Source of the DNA: Myxococcales bacterium
GTDB lineage: Bacteria > Myxococcota_A > Polyangia > Haliangiales > Haliangiaceae
Reading direction: 5' to 3'
DNA: 64,000 nt
Assembly: GCA_016706545.1 (NCBI GenBank)
Contig: JADJJK010000009.1
Location: 62,001 to 126,000 of the forward strand
Within the stretch, counting starts at the first letter, position 1, and the number at the start of each line of letters is the position of its first letter. The notes beneath the pieces are model-generated. The model saw only the letters and a program-made list of their open reading frames with translations, was not told where the DNA came from and made no database searches. The position numbers and the translations under genes were made by a program. Below, in pieces: positions 28,701 through 39,800 of this stretch.

Positions 28701-30329
28701 GTGGCCAAGCGATCGCCTATCTTGGGCTACAACCACAACGTCCGCTATCGGGGACTCGTGTTTCATGTCCAGACCGAGGACTCGGGCGTGCTCGCGCCTC
28801 ACGTCTTCACGCACATGTTTCACGGCGGCGTGATCCTCTCGACGCGCAAGCTGGTGTACGACGCTGGCGCCTCGGAGGACGTCATCCGCTCGCTGATGCA
28901 GGCGCAGCACAAGGCCGTGCTCAAGGAGCTGCGCCGCGGCACCTTCGACGACAAGATCGAAGAGTACCTGGGGAGCAACCCGGATCTGTTGCCCCGCGGC
29001 AGCGGCGAGAGCGCACCCGAGATCGCGGTCGTCGTCGAGGATCCAGCGGGCGTGGACCTGGCCGATGCGCAGGCCGGCGCCACCGAGCCCATTCCGGTGA
29101 TGGAGCTGCCCTTGGACCTGGCGCCGGAGCCGGCGCCGGCGATCGAAGAGAGCTCGCCGGTCGAGTCGCGGGCGGACACGCTGCCGGCGATGGCGCCAGG
29201 CATGTCGCCGGCCGAGTCGCGGGCGGACACGCTGCCGGTGACGTCGCCGGTGATGTCGTCGGTGACGTCGCCGGTGACGTCGGTGCCGCCGCCTGCCGAG
29301 GCGCGCGCGGGCACGTTGCCCGTGGAGGCGCGGGCGGGGACCCGGCCGGTGGACGCGCGGCCCCCGCTGCCGGGGATCCCGCGGCCCAGGACCGGCCCGG
29401 TGATCCCGGCGGTCACCTTCCGCGAGGACGCCGCGCTCGCCGCCGAGGCGCCGGTGGCCGCGGTGCCCGCGCCGATGGAGCGCAAGGACTCCGGCCGCAT
29501 CGCGACGATCGCCGCGGCCAGCTTGCCGCCGCCAGCGAGCCGCGGCGGCACCGCGCCTCGCATCAGCGCCGCCGGCCCTCCGCGGCCCGCCATCACGCCG
29601 CCTGTGGTGGTGGCGCGCGACCTGGAGCCGACCTCGCTGGGCGGCGTGGCAGATTCGGCCGAGATCTACTCGCCGCCGCCGCCGGCTGCGGATCCGCCTC
29701 CAGGACTTGGCGCGGACGGCCCCGGCGCATACTCGGTGCGTCGCCGCGAGGCCACCGCAGATCCGTCGCCGCTGGCTCGCGGGGTCATCGCGGCGGCCGC
29801 CGCGGCCCACCGCGAGGCGGTGCCGCCACGGGCCGCGCCGCCGCCGGTGCCACCACGCGCGGCGCCGCGGCCAGCCTCCGCCACCGCCCCGTCCACCGCC
29901 CCGTCCACCGCCCCGTCCGTGCGGCCGTCGCAAGCTGTGATGGGACAACCTCCGCGCGTGGCGCCGCGACCGACGGCCCCGACCCATGGCGCCTCGGCCC
30001 ATGCCGCCCCGACCCATGCCGCCTCGGCCCATGTCACCTCGGCCCATGGCTCCCCGGTCCATGGCTCCCCGGCTGCGCCGCCTGGCCCTGCGGCCACGCC
30101 TGCGGGCGCGCCGTCGCCGGCCCGCGCGCGCCCGACGGGAGGCGTGGTCATGTCGCGCCCGGCCGTGATCGTGGGCGCGCCGCGCACGGCTCCGCCTGCC
30201 AACAAGGCGCGGCCCTCGACGCCCGCCATGGATGAGGAACGCCGCGGGTTCGGGCAAGGGCTCATCTCCGAGAAGAGCCTCGATGAGGTGATCCTCGCCT
30301 ACCTGTCCGAGGACGCCAGCGACGAGTGA
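28701..30329 (+). CDS. Myxobacterial-type protein: conserved head, long Pro/Ala-rich middle, short conserved tail
   Basis: 542 aa, starting with GTG. The first about 90 residues form a compact domain (YNHNVRYRGLVFHVQTEDSG, then HMFHGGVILSTRKLVY and a helical end). About 400 residues of low-complexity Pro/Ala/Arg sequence with internal repeats (ESRADTLP units, STAPSTAPS, HAAPTHAAS) follow, then a short non-repetitive tail (GFGQGLISEKSLDEVILAYL). No signal peptide or membrane segment, so probably cytoplasmic. The ordered ends suggest two binding sites joined by a tether. I do not recognise a named family. Confidence 0.6.
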   Translation: MAKRSPILGYNHNVRYRGLVFHVQTEDSGVLAPHVFTHMFHGGVILSTRKLVYDAGASEDVIRSLMQAQHKAVLKELRRGTFDDKIEEYLGSNPDLLPRGSGESAPEIAVVVEDPAGVDLADAQAGATEPIPVMELPLDLAPEPAPAIEESSPVESRADTLPAMAPGMSPAESRADTLPVTSPVMSSVTSPVTSVPPPAEARAGTLPVEARAGTRPVDARPPLPGIPRPRTGPVIPAVTFREDAALAAEAPVAAVPAPMERKDSGRIATIAAASLPPPASRGGTAPRISAAGPPRPAITPPVVVARDLEPTSLGGVADSAEIYSPPPPAADPPPGLGADGPGAYSVRRREATADPSPLARGVIAAAAAAHREAVPPRAAPPPVPPRAAPRPASATAPSTAPSTAPSVRPSQAVMGQPPRVAPRPTAPTHGASAHAAPTHAASAHVTSAHGSPVHGSPAAPPGPAATPAGAPSPARARPTGGVVMSRPAVIVGAPRTAPPANKARPSTPAMDEERRGFGQGLISEKSLDEVILAYLSEDASDE

Positions 30330-30384
30330 GCGATGAGTAGCGACGAGTAGAGCGATGAGTAGCGACGAGTGAGCGATGAGTAGC
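30318..30384. repeat. 21/22-nt tandem repeat containing the gene's stop codon
   Basis: Three units (starting at 30318, 30339 and 30361) share AGCGACGAGT...GCGATGAGT. The first unit overlaps the end of the preceding gene (GAC GAG TGA), so the stop codon context is copied downstream. Confidence 0.8.
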
Positions 30385-30414
30385 GGACGGCTCGCCGGGC
30401 GCCCGAGTAGCGGG

Positions 30415-30474
30415 CATGGCCCTCATAGCCCTCATGGCCCTCATGATCCCTCATGGCCCTCATGGCCCTCATGG
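30415..30474. repeat. 9-nt tandem repeat CCTCATGGC
   Basis: Six to seven imperfect copies of CCTCATGGC lie between the Pro/Ala-rich gene and the glutaredoxin gene. Each copy contains an ATG, but no open frame with a ribosome site is seen. Confidence 0.8.
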
Positions 30475-30506
30475 GCAAACGCCCCGGCGCGCGCTAAGAG
30501 AACGTC

Positions 30507-30779
30507 ATGAGCGTCCCGGTCAAGATCTACACCACGCCGTGGTGCGGCTATTGCCGCGCCGCCGAGCGCCTGCTTACCAAGAAGCGAGTGGCCTTCGAGA
30601 ACCAGGACGTCTCGGATGATCCCAAGACGCGGAGCTGGCTGGTCACGGCGTCAGGCCAGACCACGGTGCCGCAGATCTTCATCGACGGGAAATCGATCGG
30701 CGGCTTCTCCGAGCTCGACGCCCTCGATCGCCGCGGCGAGCTAGACCGCCTGCTGGGGCTGTCGCCCGGCGCGCGCTGA
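30507..30779 (+). CDS. grxC: Glutaredoxin (Grx3/GrxC type)
   Basis: 90 aa thioredoxin-fold oxidoreductase using glutathione to reduce disulphides. Active site TTPWCGYC (Cys13, Cys16). TVPQIFIDG contains the cis-Pro, and GGFSELDAL the glutathione-binding GG-S/D. Typical length. AAGAG lies 6 nt before the ATG. The final codons and stop (GCGCGCTGA) form part of a tandem repeat that continues downstream. Confidence 0.92.
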   Translation: MSVPVKIYTTPWCGYCRAAERLLTKKRVAFENQDVSDDPKTRSWLVTASGQTTVPQIFIDGKSIGGFSELDALDRRGELDRLLGLSPGAR

Positions 30780-30912
30780 CGCGGGTCACAGGCGCGCGCT
30801 GACGCGGGTCACAGGCGCGCGCTGATCACAGGCGCGCGCTGATCACAGGCGCGCGCTGACGCGGGTCACAGGCGCGCGCTGATCACAGGCGCGTGGCCGC
30901 GCGGGTCACAGG
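30769..30912. repeat. Convergent-stop tandem repeat (23/17-nt units)
   Basis: Six full units and a partial one fill the gap between the convergent grxC and TPR-like genes. Each unit holds GCGCGCTGA (the end of grxC) and TCACAGG (complement of the other gene's CCTGTGA end). Units are 23 or 17 nt, differing by a 6-nt block CGCGGG. Confidence 0.9.
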
Positions 30913-31811
30913 TCCTTGAACGCATCGTCGTCGCTGCTGCGCCGCGGGGTGAAGTCGGCGCTGGCCAGCCAGCGGGCGAGCGAGGGCATGGTGATCTCGA
31001 GCTGCGAGGATCCTTCGCGGTCGAGCGCCTCGCCGAGCAAGAACTCCACCTGCTCGCGATCTCCAAGCTGGGCGTAGCCCCAGGCACAGAGCTGCAGCAG
31101 GTCGCGGCCAGCCGTCATCGCCAGGCCCTTGCGCGCGCGCTCGTGGAGCTCCGGCTCGGTCAGCGTGTGCTTGCCCTCCGCGCAGGCCAGGTGCAGCTCC
31201 GCGAGCCAGTGCGCCACGCGCAGCACCTCGCCCGTTGGCACGTCCCCCAGCTCGTGCAGCGTGGCGCGGGCTTCGTCGAGCCGCCCAAGCTGCGTCAGGA
31301 GGTGGACCTCGGTGAAGCGCGAGCTGCGTTGCTGCACGCTCTTGGCCGCGAGCTTGGCGCGACCCTGGCGCAGCCGGGTCAGCGCGGCCTCGGCGTTGCC
31401 CTCGAGCGCGAGCGCGGCGGCCACGCGGATCTCGGCCAGGGCGCGCACGTGGCGCGGCAGCCACCACGCGCGGGCCACCGGCTCGGCGGAAAGGCGCGCC
31501 GCCTCGGGCTCGCCGCGTCCCAGCGCGGCGCTGGATTCGTTGAGGCGGCGGATGGCGTGCGCGGACGCGGCGAAGCGCCCGCCCAGCGCCAGGTAGAGGG
31601 GGATGATCGGCGGAAACGTCATGGCCGCGAGCACGACCCCGCTGGCGGTCACCCCGCCGACCAGCCCGTAGGCCACCACGTTGCGCGTGCGCAGGGCCTC
31701 CGGCGAGCGCACCTCGCCGTCGTTGCCAACGTACAAGAGCTGGCCCTTGCGCGCTCGGTCGAGAGAGCGCGCGATCATCGTGGGCGCGGGGAGAAGCTCG
31801 TCGTCGGTCAT
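30906..31811 (-). CDS. Membrane protein with TPR-like C-terminal region, unknown
   Basis: 301 aa. A soluble N-terminus of about 45 residues (RKGQLLYVGNDGEVRSPEAL) is followed by a hydrophobic hairpin of two membrane segments (about 46-82, VVAYGLVGGVTASGVVLAAM then PPIIPLYLALGG). About 200 residues of Ala/Leu/Arg-rich helical repeats with TPR-like spacing follow. No catalytic motif. It lies 78 nt upstream of the cysS end, in the same direction. Function unknown. Confidence 0.6.
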   Translation of the reverse strand: MTDDELLPAPTMIARSLDRARKGQLLYVGNDGEVRSPEALRTRNVVAYGLVGGVTASGVVLAAMTFPPIIPLYLALGGRFAASAHAIRRLNESSAALGRGEPEAARLSAEPVARAWWLPRHVRALAEIRVAAALALEGNAEAALTRLRQGRAKLAAKSVQQRSSRFTEVHLLTQLGRLDEARATLHELGDVPTGEVLRVAHWLAELHLACAEGKHTLTEPELHERARKGLAMTAGRDLLQLCAWGYAQLGDREQVEFLLGEALDREGSSQLEITMPSLARWLASADFTPRRSSDDDAFKDL

Positions 31812-31854
31812 GGCGGGCAGTCAGGTGGCGCAGGCCCCAAGGCGTTGGTCTCTG

Positions 31855-31889
31855 TGGTCGTGGTCAACGGTCGTGGTCAACGGTCGTGG

Positions 31890-31899
<10 letters not shown>
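31855..31899. repeat. 13-nt tandem repeat containing the cysS stop codon
   Basis: Three perfect units of TGGTCAACGGTCG (31861-31899), preceded by a partial unit, overlap the end of cysS. On the coding strand each unit reads CGACCGTTGACCA and contains TGA; the TGA at 31890-31892 ends cysS. Confidence 0.9.
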
Positions 31900-33407
<1,508 letters not shown>

Positions 33408-33682
33408 CTGTCTCTTGTAACACGCCGCGGCGGCCGCCCTGGCCGCTACGCCGCGCGCGGTCGCCGCATTGGGCCATGCGCCGCTGCCCCGGCCCGATCC
33501 CGCGAGTCGTCCGCCATCCGGAGACAGGCCGGGTGTTACACCGAGGTTTCAGCGAGGAACCTGTGGGGCTTGGAGACAACTGGCCATGGGGAATTCTCCC
33601 CAGGATGCGGGATCTGAGGCCATGGAGATCAACAGGTTGGCGCGACTCGGTGCTGTCATTGTCTTTGCATAAAGCCACCGGC

Positions 33683-34030
33683 ATGAAAGGGATCAAGCTT
33701 CTCTGTCTCGCGCTGGGGCTGGCGGCGTTTTCGGCCTGCGACGTTGGCGAGGTCGGTGACGAGGACGGCAACGGCAGCGGCAACGGCAACGGCATGGGTG
33801 GAGGTCAGACCTTCACGTCCATGATCTCGCCGCTGGTCACCGGTTGCGTCGGCTGCCACGGCGGCGGCACCGCGCCCAACCTCACCTCGTTCTCTGCGCT
33901 CGAGGCCAAGTACAAGATGAAGCCTGGTGCTTCGAATGTCCTCGCCACCAAGGGTGATCACCAGAGCATCACGTACCTCACCACCGAGCAACGGGCCACG
34001 GTGGCCGCCTGGATCGACAGCTTGCCGTGA
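33683..34030 (+). CDS. Small lipoprotein with one c-type haem motif
   Basis: About 115 aa. Signal peptide MKGIKLLCLALGLAAFSAC with a lipobox-like end, a Gly/Asn spacer, then one CVGCH (CXXCH) haem-binding motif in a setting like mono-haem c-type cytochromes (SPLVTGCVGCHGGGTAPNL). The C-terminal TTEQRATVAAWIDSLP resembles the last helix of such domains. A Met ligand is plausible at YKMKPG. It probably carries electrons in the periplasm. Convergent with the DyP peroxidase gene. Confidence 0.75.
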   Translation: MKGIKLLCLALGLAAFSACDVGEVGDEDGNGSGNGNGMGGGQTFTSMISPLVTGCVGCHGGGTAPNLTSFSALEAKYKMKPGASNVLATKGDHQSITYLTTEQRATVAAWIDSLP

Positions 34031-34055
34031 GCTCGCTGCCAGGCAGCTCCTGAGG

Positions 34056-35534
34056 CTACCCCTCGGCGATGCGCGCCAGCGCGGGCCGAGAGGGCAGGAA
34101 GAAATAGCCGCCGCCGCGCATGGTGACCATGGGCGGCACGGATGGCAGCCGCAGGCGGACCGGATCCTCGGGGATGGTGAACGGGCAGCCGCCGGGGCCG
34201 GTGATCGGATCGCTCTCCTGGTACAGCCCGCCAAAGCCGGGGTTGGTGAGCCACGACTGCTGGATGAACTCGAAGCCGCGGGCGATGCTGGTCTGCAGGC
34301 ACAGGAAGTACAGGCCACGGGCCTGCCCGTCTCCTTTGCCGGCGCGCGCCATGGCCTCGGGCAGCGGCGGGCCAAAGGAGCGGCCGCGCCGCAGGATGCG
34401 ATGGCGGCCGGTGACGGTGAGCGAGCCGGTCACCGTGCCGCCGCGCGCATCTCGCGGGTTGGCGCGGCGCACGTGCGAGGAGATCGGGCAGCGTAGCCCA
34501 TCGCGATCTTCGGCGAGGTAGCCGAACGTGTTGAGGCGCTCCGCGGTGGTGGCGGCTGGATCGTCGTAGTCCGGCGCCAGCGTCAGCGAAGCGCCGCTCT
34601 TCCAGCGGCCCATCATCTTGGCGGCGAGCTTGTCCGCCAGCGCCTGCGTCGCTGCCGGCGCTCCTTCGCCCAGGAGCGCGCGCGCCTGCTCGGTGCAGGT
34701 GCCCCAGAAGCGCTCCACGTGCTGCTCCAGCTTGCGAAACACCAGGTAGCTGCCGTTGCGTCCGAGATCAAAGTCGCCCCAGCGCGGGCTATGGGGCATC
34801 CGGCCATAGGCGTTGGGATATCCAAGCACCAGCTCGCCAGCGGGGATCGGGTCGGCGCCGGGCCGCGGCTCGTCGTGCAGGCCCCGCAAGAACGGCTGCG
34901 AGATGCCGTCGGCGAAGCCAAAGTGCTCGGGCTCGAGCTTGCCCGGCTCGCCAAGCGGCGTGGACAGCTCCACTGGCAGGAGCCTGGCCCCGGCGGCCTG
35001 CAGCGCCGCGCGCTGCGCCGACACCAGCTCGTCGCGGGCGGCGGGGTCGCGCGCGTAGACCATCACCATGACCTCGAGCTCGTCCTTGGCGCCCAGGGTA
35101 AAGCCAAGGGGATCGAGATCTCCCAGCACCCGCGCGCGGGCGAACATGCCCACGCGCGCCTCGTGCGGGAGCTGCGCGATCACCTCCTTGGGTACCCCGA
35201 GCGCTTGCAGGCCGCGCGGCGACAGCGCCACCTGCACCCGACCGTGCGCGGGGCGCAGCGCTGGCGTGGCGGGGGTCACCTGCGCGGCGAGCTGGCGCAG
35301 CCACGCGCGCGCGCGCTTGGCCTCTCCGAGAGTGGCAAACAGGTACGCCGCGTACGGATGGTCGGCCCAGCTACTGTAGAGCAGGCCCTGCACCTCCTCG
35401 AGGTCCACGCCCTGGGGGTGGGACTGCGCGTCGGAGCTGGCGAGCTGCTCCGTCATGGACGGCATGGTGAGCTGCTCGGGCGCGGCGGCCTGCACAGGCT
35501 GGGAGCGCAGGTCTGGCGTGGTGGTACGCGGCAT
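34056..35534 (-). CDS. DyP-type (dye-decolourising) haem peroxidase
   Basis: About 492 aa. Characteristic motifs are GFADG with the catalytic Asp (FGFADGISQPF) and the proximal His region ISSHVRRANPRD. Hydrophobic haem-pocket segments follow (YFLCLQTSIARGFEFIQQ, GGYFFLPS). DyP enzymes oxidise varied substrates with hydrogen peroxide. No Sec signal is seen. Start at the ATG 35534 with GAGGAGG 6 nt upstream; an upstream GTG is also in frame. It follows the duplicated membrane protein by 11 nt and is surely in the same operon. Confidence 0.9.
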   Translation of the reverse strand: MPRTTTPDLRSQPVQAAAPEQLTMPSMTEQLASSDAQSHPQGVDLEEVQGLLYSSWADHPYAAYLFATLGEAKRARAWLRQLAAQVTPATPALRPAHGRVQVALSPRGLQALGVPKEVIAQLPHEARVGMFARARVLGDLDPLGFTLGAKDELEVMVMVYARDPAARDELVSAQRAALQAAGARLLPVELSTPLGEPGKLEPEHFGFADGISQPFLRGLHDEPRPGADPIPAGELVLGYPNAYGRMPHSPRWGDFDLGRNGSYLVFRKLEQHVERFWGTCTEQARALLGEGAPAATQALADKLAAKMMGRWKSGASLTLAPDYDDPAATTAERLNTFGYLAEDRDGLRCPISSHVRRANPRDARGGTVTGSLTVTGRHRILRRGRSFGPPLPEAMARAGKGDGQARGLYFLCLQTSIARGFEFIQQSWLTNPGFGGLYQESDPITGPGGCPFTIPEDPVRLRLPSVPPMVTMRGGGYFFLPSRPALARIAEG

Positions 35535-35545
35535 GGAAACCCTCC

Positions 35546-36817
35546 TCACAGCCTCCGCAACCAGGCGCGCGCCTCATCTTCGTCGAGCTCGCGGGAGATG
35601 CGGCGGCGGATCCACAGATCGTTGCGGACGTTCTGCACGGTGGAGCCGGAGATCCCCGTCCACCACACCAGCGTGGGCACCTGGCAGTCGCGCGCCCAGC
35701 GCTTGAAGCCCTCTTCATCGCGCGCGCCCTCGCCGCGCAGCGCGCGCGAAGCCGGGAAGCCCACGGTGTTGGACCACACCGCGGTCAGCGCGCCGGCGGC
35801 GCGGTCGATGAACTCGCCCAGGTAGTTCTCCCAGCTCCCGTCGTAGTTGGAGAAGAACAGCAGGCGGTGCCGGCGAAGCTCAGGCTCCGGGCGGCGGTCT
35901 GGCACGAACACCCAGCGCGCGAAGTGGATGGTGACGATGCCGCCGAGATCGCCGTGGACGTACCACAGCTTGGCCAGCGCATCGATCACGGTCAGCACGA
36001 TCCACAGCGTGGCGACGCGGAACCATCCAGGCTTGATATCGACGATGTGGGTGAGCTGGTTCTGGGTGAAGTGGTCTTCGGCCACCCACAGGTTTCGCGG
36101 ATCATGCACCGGCCCGGCGGTGGCGGCGTCCGCGCGCTCCTTGCGCCGCAGGATCACGTACCACGGCACGAACGCCAGCAGCGCGAACGGCAAGAACACG
36201 AGCAGCGCCAGCACCGCGATCAGCTTGCCGAAGGCCCAGCGCATGGTGCCCTCGCCTTGCGCCGAGATGTCGAGCTGCGGGTAGCGGGTGGCGAGCTCGC
36301 GGGCGATGCGCCGGTGCAGCTCCTCGGGCGGCAGCACGCGCAGCGCCGGGCGGTCGGCGTCGATGATCTCGCGGATGGCCTGGTGGACCGCGCGATCGTT
36401 GTGGACCTGCTGGTGCGAGACGTCGCCGTACGCGGTGTAGAACGCCATCGAGCGGTGGGCGCGCTCGCGCATCCACAGCACCCAGTCGTCGAAGTTGCGG
36501 GTGCCGTCGCGCGGATAGCCGGTGCAGCAGGAGAACACGCGGTCGATCTGCGGGGTGTGCTCGGCGACCGCGGACAGGTAGTCGTCGATGGTGCCATCAT
36601 GGTTGCACTCCCAGGCCAGGAGCGCGGGCAAGCGCTCGCCCACCGACGGCGTGGGATCGTCGATGATCACGAAGCGCGCGAAGTGGGTGGCCGGGAGCTG
36701 GGACGGGTGAAAGGCGTCGACCTGGCGGTGGATGCAGAGCAGGCGATAGTCGAGCTCGTCGCGCAGCTCCGGATCGATCTCGGCCAGGATGGTCAGCGGC
36801 GTGGAGGCGCGGCGCAT
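35546..36817 (-). CDS. Membrane protein with internally duplicated domain, DyP-operon partner
   Basis: 423 aa. Two halves share the same pattern. Copy one (about 45-147) reads HFARFVIID, then LLAWECNHDGTIDDYL, then CCTGYP and VHNDRAVHQAI. Copy two (about 298-405) reads HFARWVFVP, then LLFFSNYDGSWENYL, then TVGFP and VQNVRNDLWIRR. Between them lies a hydrophobic segment (198-222) and probably a second (265-282). It starts 2 nt after the kinase stop and ends 11 nt before DyP. Function unknown; a role with the peroxidase is inferred from the operon. Confidence 0.65.
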   Translation of the reverse strand: MRRASTPLTILAEIDPELRDELDYRLLCIHRQVDAFHPSQLPATHFARFVIIDDPTPSVGERLPALLAWECNHDGTIDDYLSAVAEHTPQIDRVFSCCTGYPRDGTRNFDDWVLWMRERAHRSMAFYTAYGDVSHQQVHNDRAVHQAIREIIDADRPALRVLPPEELHRRIARELATRYPQLDISAQGEGTMRWAFGKLIAVLALLVFLPFALLAFVPWYVILRRKERADAATAGPVHDPRNLWVAEDHFTQNQLTHIVDIKPGWFRVATLWIVLTVIDALAKLWYVHGDLGGIVTIHFARWVFVPDRRPEPELRRHRLLFFSNYDGSWENYLGEFIDRAAGALTAVWSNTVGFPASRALRGEGARDEEGFKRWARDCQVPTLVWWTGISGSTVQNVRNDLWIRRRISRELDEDEARAWLRRL

Positions 36818-36819
36818 GG

Positions 36820-39800
36820 TCAGGCGGGTCCCGGCAGCAGCATGGACAGCAGGGCCTCGGGCTTGCGGACCTTGTGCATGTTCAGCCAGGCCAGCGTCTG
36901 CGCCTGGGACGAGCTGCCCTGATAGCTGCCCTCGACGCGACCCAGGCGATAGCGGACGGCGTTGGCGAACAGGTGGGTGTCGCAGGACTCGAAGCCCGGC
37001 AGCACCTTCTTGTACAGCGCGATGGCGTCGGCGGGGCGTCGCTCGATCTCGGCGATCACGCCCTCGAACATCGAGGCGCACAGGCCGGTGAGCGGGAGCT
37101 TGGCGGCGCGCAGCTTGCTGACGTGCTCCTTGGCGCGGCCGAGCGCGGTCTGGCAGCGCAGCGAGCCGGGGGCGGCCTTGGCCGCGCACGCCAGCGCCTG
37201 CCGGGCGAAGGTGGAGCGCAAGAGCAAGGCCTGCAGGGGCGGCCGGTCCAGGAGGGCGCGGCGGATCGGCCCCCACTCTCGGTCGATGATGTCGGTCACG
37301 TCCTCGGGCCGGCCGCGGTACAGCGCCAGGTCCACCCGTGAGCACAACGCGAGCATGTGTTGCACCTGGTAGTCCTGATCGGGCGAGGGCCACGAGGCCA
37401 GCGCGGTGGCGATCTCGGTCTCGATCTGATCGGGCTCCAGGCGAGCCAGCCAGGCCACCGGGAACGCGCAGCGCAAGGTGACCGCGGCGTAGCGGTTGCC
37501 GTTGCGGACCGCGGCCTCCACCATGGCGGGCACGCGGCGAGACAGCTCGCCGAAGTTGCCCTGGTAGTACAGCGACCAGCAGCAGAACATGCTCACCGTG
37601 TCCAGCTCGAAGCCGGCCCGGCCGACCACCGCGCGGTAGCTGGCGATGGCCTCGGTGAACTGCTCGAAGGCTGGCCGGAACCGGTTGTGGATGAAGAACT
37701 CGATGAAGGCGCGGGTGGTGGTGAGCTGCGGCTTGGCCGCGGGGTTGTCCAGGGTGGAGGTGAGCTGATCGAGCTGCGCCAGCAGCCGCAACGAGCGTCG
37801 GCGCTTGGCGGTGGCGGCGAGGAAGTCGATCTCGAGCGCCAGCGCGCGCGAGACGCGCCACGGCTCACCGAGCCGCAGCGCGGAGATCAGGAAGCGAGTG
37901 GCAAAGTCCATGGAGCGGAACGTGTCGACGAGCGCCAGGCCAAACGACACGCCCTCGCTGACGTCCACCCGCGTCAGCTCCGTCTGGCTTATCTGCGCCA
38001 GCGCGCGCTTGCGGAAGCCCAGCCCACGCAGGCGCAGCCAGCCGCGTCGGAGCAGCATGGACACCAGCGCGCGCCTGGGCGTCTTGGCCATCTGCAGCCC
38101 CACCGCCGCCAGCACCTCCTTGGTGAGGGCCAGGCCCTCTTCGACGTGGCCAGATTGCAAGAGCGCGGCGGCGGCGCGGCGGCGCAGCTCCAGCGTGGTC
38201 GCGGCGTCGGCGCCGCGGGTGGCTTCCAGGTACGCGTTCGCGGCCTTCTGCGGTTGGCCGGCGTTGGCCAGGACGTCTGCCAGCAGCGTGCGCAGCAAGC
38301 GGCGCTCTTGCTCGGTCCACCGCTCGCTCTGCAGCGCGATGCCATACCAGCGCGCGGACAGGTCAAAGTCCAGCTTGGCGGCGGCCTCGTCGCCAGCGCG
38401 GCGGGCGTGCGCCACCGCGTGCTCCAGGTCTCCGGCGCCGTACCAGTGACGGGCGAGCTGCTCCGCGGTGCCGCGATTTCCGGACCACGCGGTGGCCAGC
38501 GCGCGGTGATGTCCGGCGCGCCGGTCCTCCGGCATGCCGGTCAGCAGCGCCTTGCGCACGCGGGCGTGAAACACCTCCACCACGTCCTCGCCGCGCACCC
38601 CGGAGTTGCGCACCAGCCGCTGCGCGCTCAGCGCGGCCAGAAGGCGAGAGGTCTCGCCTTCGAGCCCAGACGCCAGGGCCAGCATCTTGGGCGACAGCGG
38701 CTCGCCGGATACCGCGACGATCTCCGCCAGCAGCCGCGCGGGCTCGCCGAGCTGATCGATGCGGTCCGAGAGCATGGCGTCGAGGCCGCGCCCGGCGATC
38801 GCCTCCAGGTCGCCGTTGTGCTCTTCGCCGGCCTGCAGGTACGGGATCAGCTCCATCAGGAACAGCGGGCTGCCGTCCGCCTCGGTGACCACGCGCGAGA
38901 TCAGCTCCGGGGTGGAGTGGTCGCCGAGCTGGGCCAGCGCCAGGGAGGTGGCGGCCTCCGGGGACAGCGGCGCCAGCTCGATGTGGACCGGATCCACGTC
39001 CATGCGCTGCACCAGGTCCAGCATGGTCTCGCTGCCCTCGACGCGGCTCGCCAGCACCAGCAAGATGGGCGGCGGGTCGGGGGCGCGCATCAGGTCCGCC
39101 AGCAGCGCCAGCGTGTCGCGATCGACCCACTGCATGTCATCGAGAAACAGCACCACGGTGCGGCTCTCGCCGAGGCGCTGCAGCATGCCGCGCAGCGCCT
39201 CGAAGGCGTGGGTGCGCCGCACCTGCGGATCGGCGAGCTGGCGGGTGAGCGGGGCGTTGGCGATGGCCTGCACCCGGTCGAGCACCGGGAACAGGGTGGG
39301 CAACAGGCAGGCGTCCTCGGGCAGGAGCGCGGTGGCCTCGGCGGCCGACAGGCGGATCAGCCAGTCGCTGAGCGCGTCGATCAGGTGATCGATGGCCTTG
39401 TACGGGATGTTCTCGCGGTCCAGGCAGCGTCCGCGCAGCAGCAGCGCGTCGCTGTGGCTGGCGCGCACGCGCTCGAAGAAGCGGGCCACCAGGGAGGTCT
39501 TGCCGAGCCCGGAGGCCGCGCGCACGGTGGCCACCGAGGCGCGCTTCTTCGTGATGGGGGCCAGCGCCTGGTCGAGCAGCGTCAGCTCGGCGTCGCGGCC
39601 GGCGAACGGGCTCTCCCGGGAGATGGACATGTTGGCCATCCGCGCGCTGTCGCCGCGCAGCCCCAGGCGGCGCAGCATGTCGGCGCCGGTGGGCCGCTTG
39701 CGAGGATCGAGCTCCAGCAGGTCGGCGCAGAGCTGATCCAGATCCTCGGGGATGCCGGTGGCCAGCCGAGACGCGCGGCGCGCGGTCATCTGCTGCTTCT

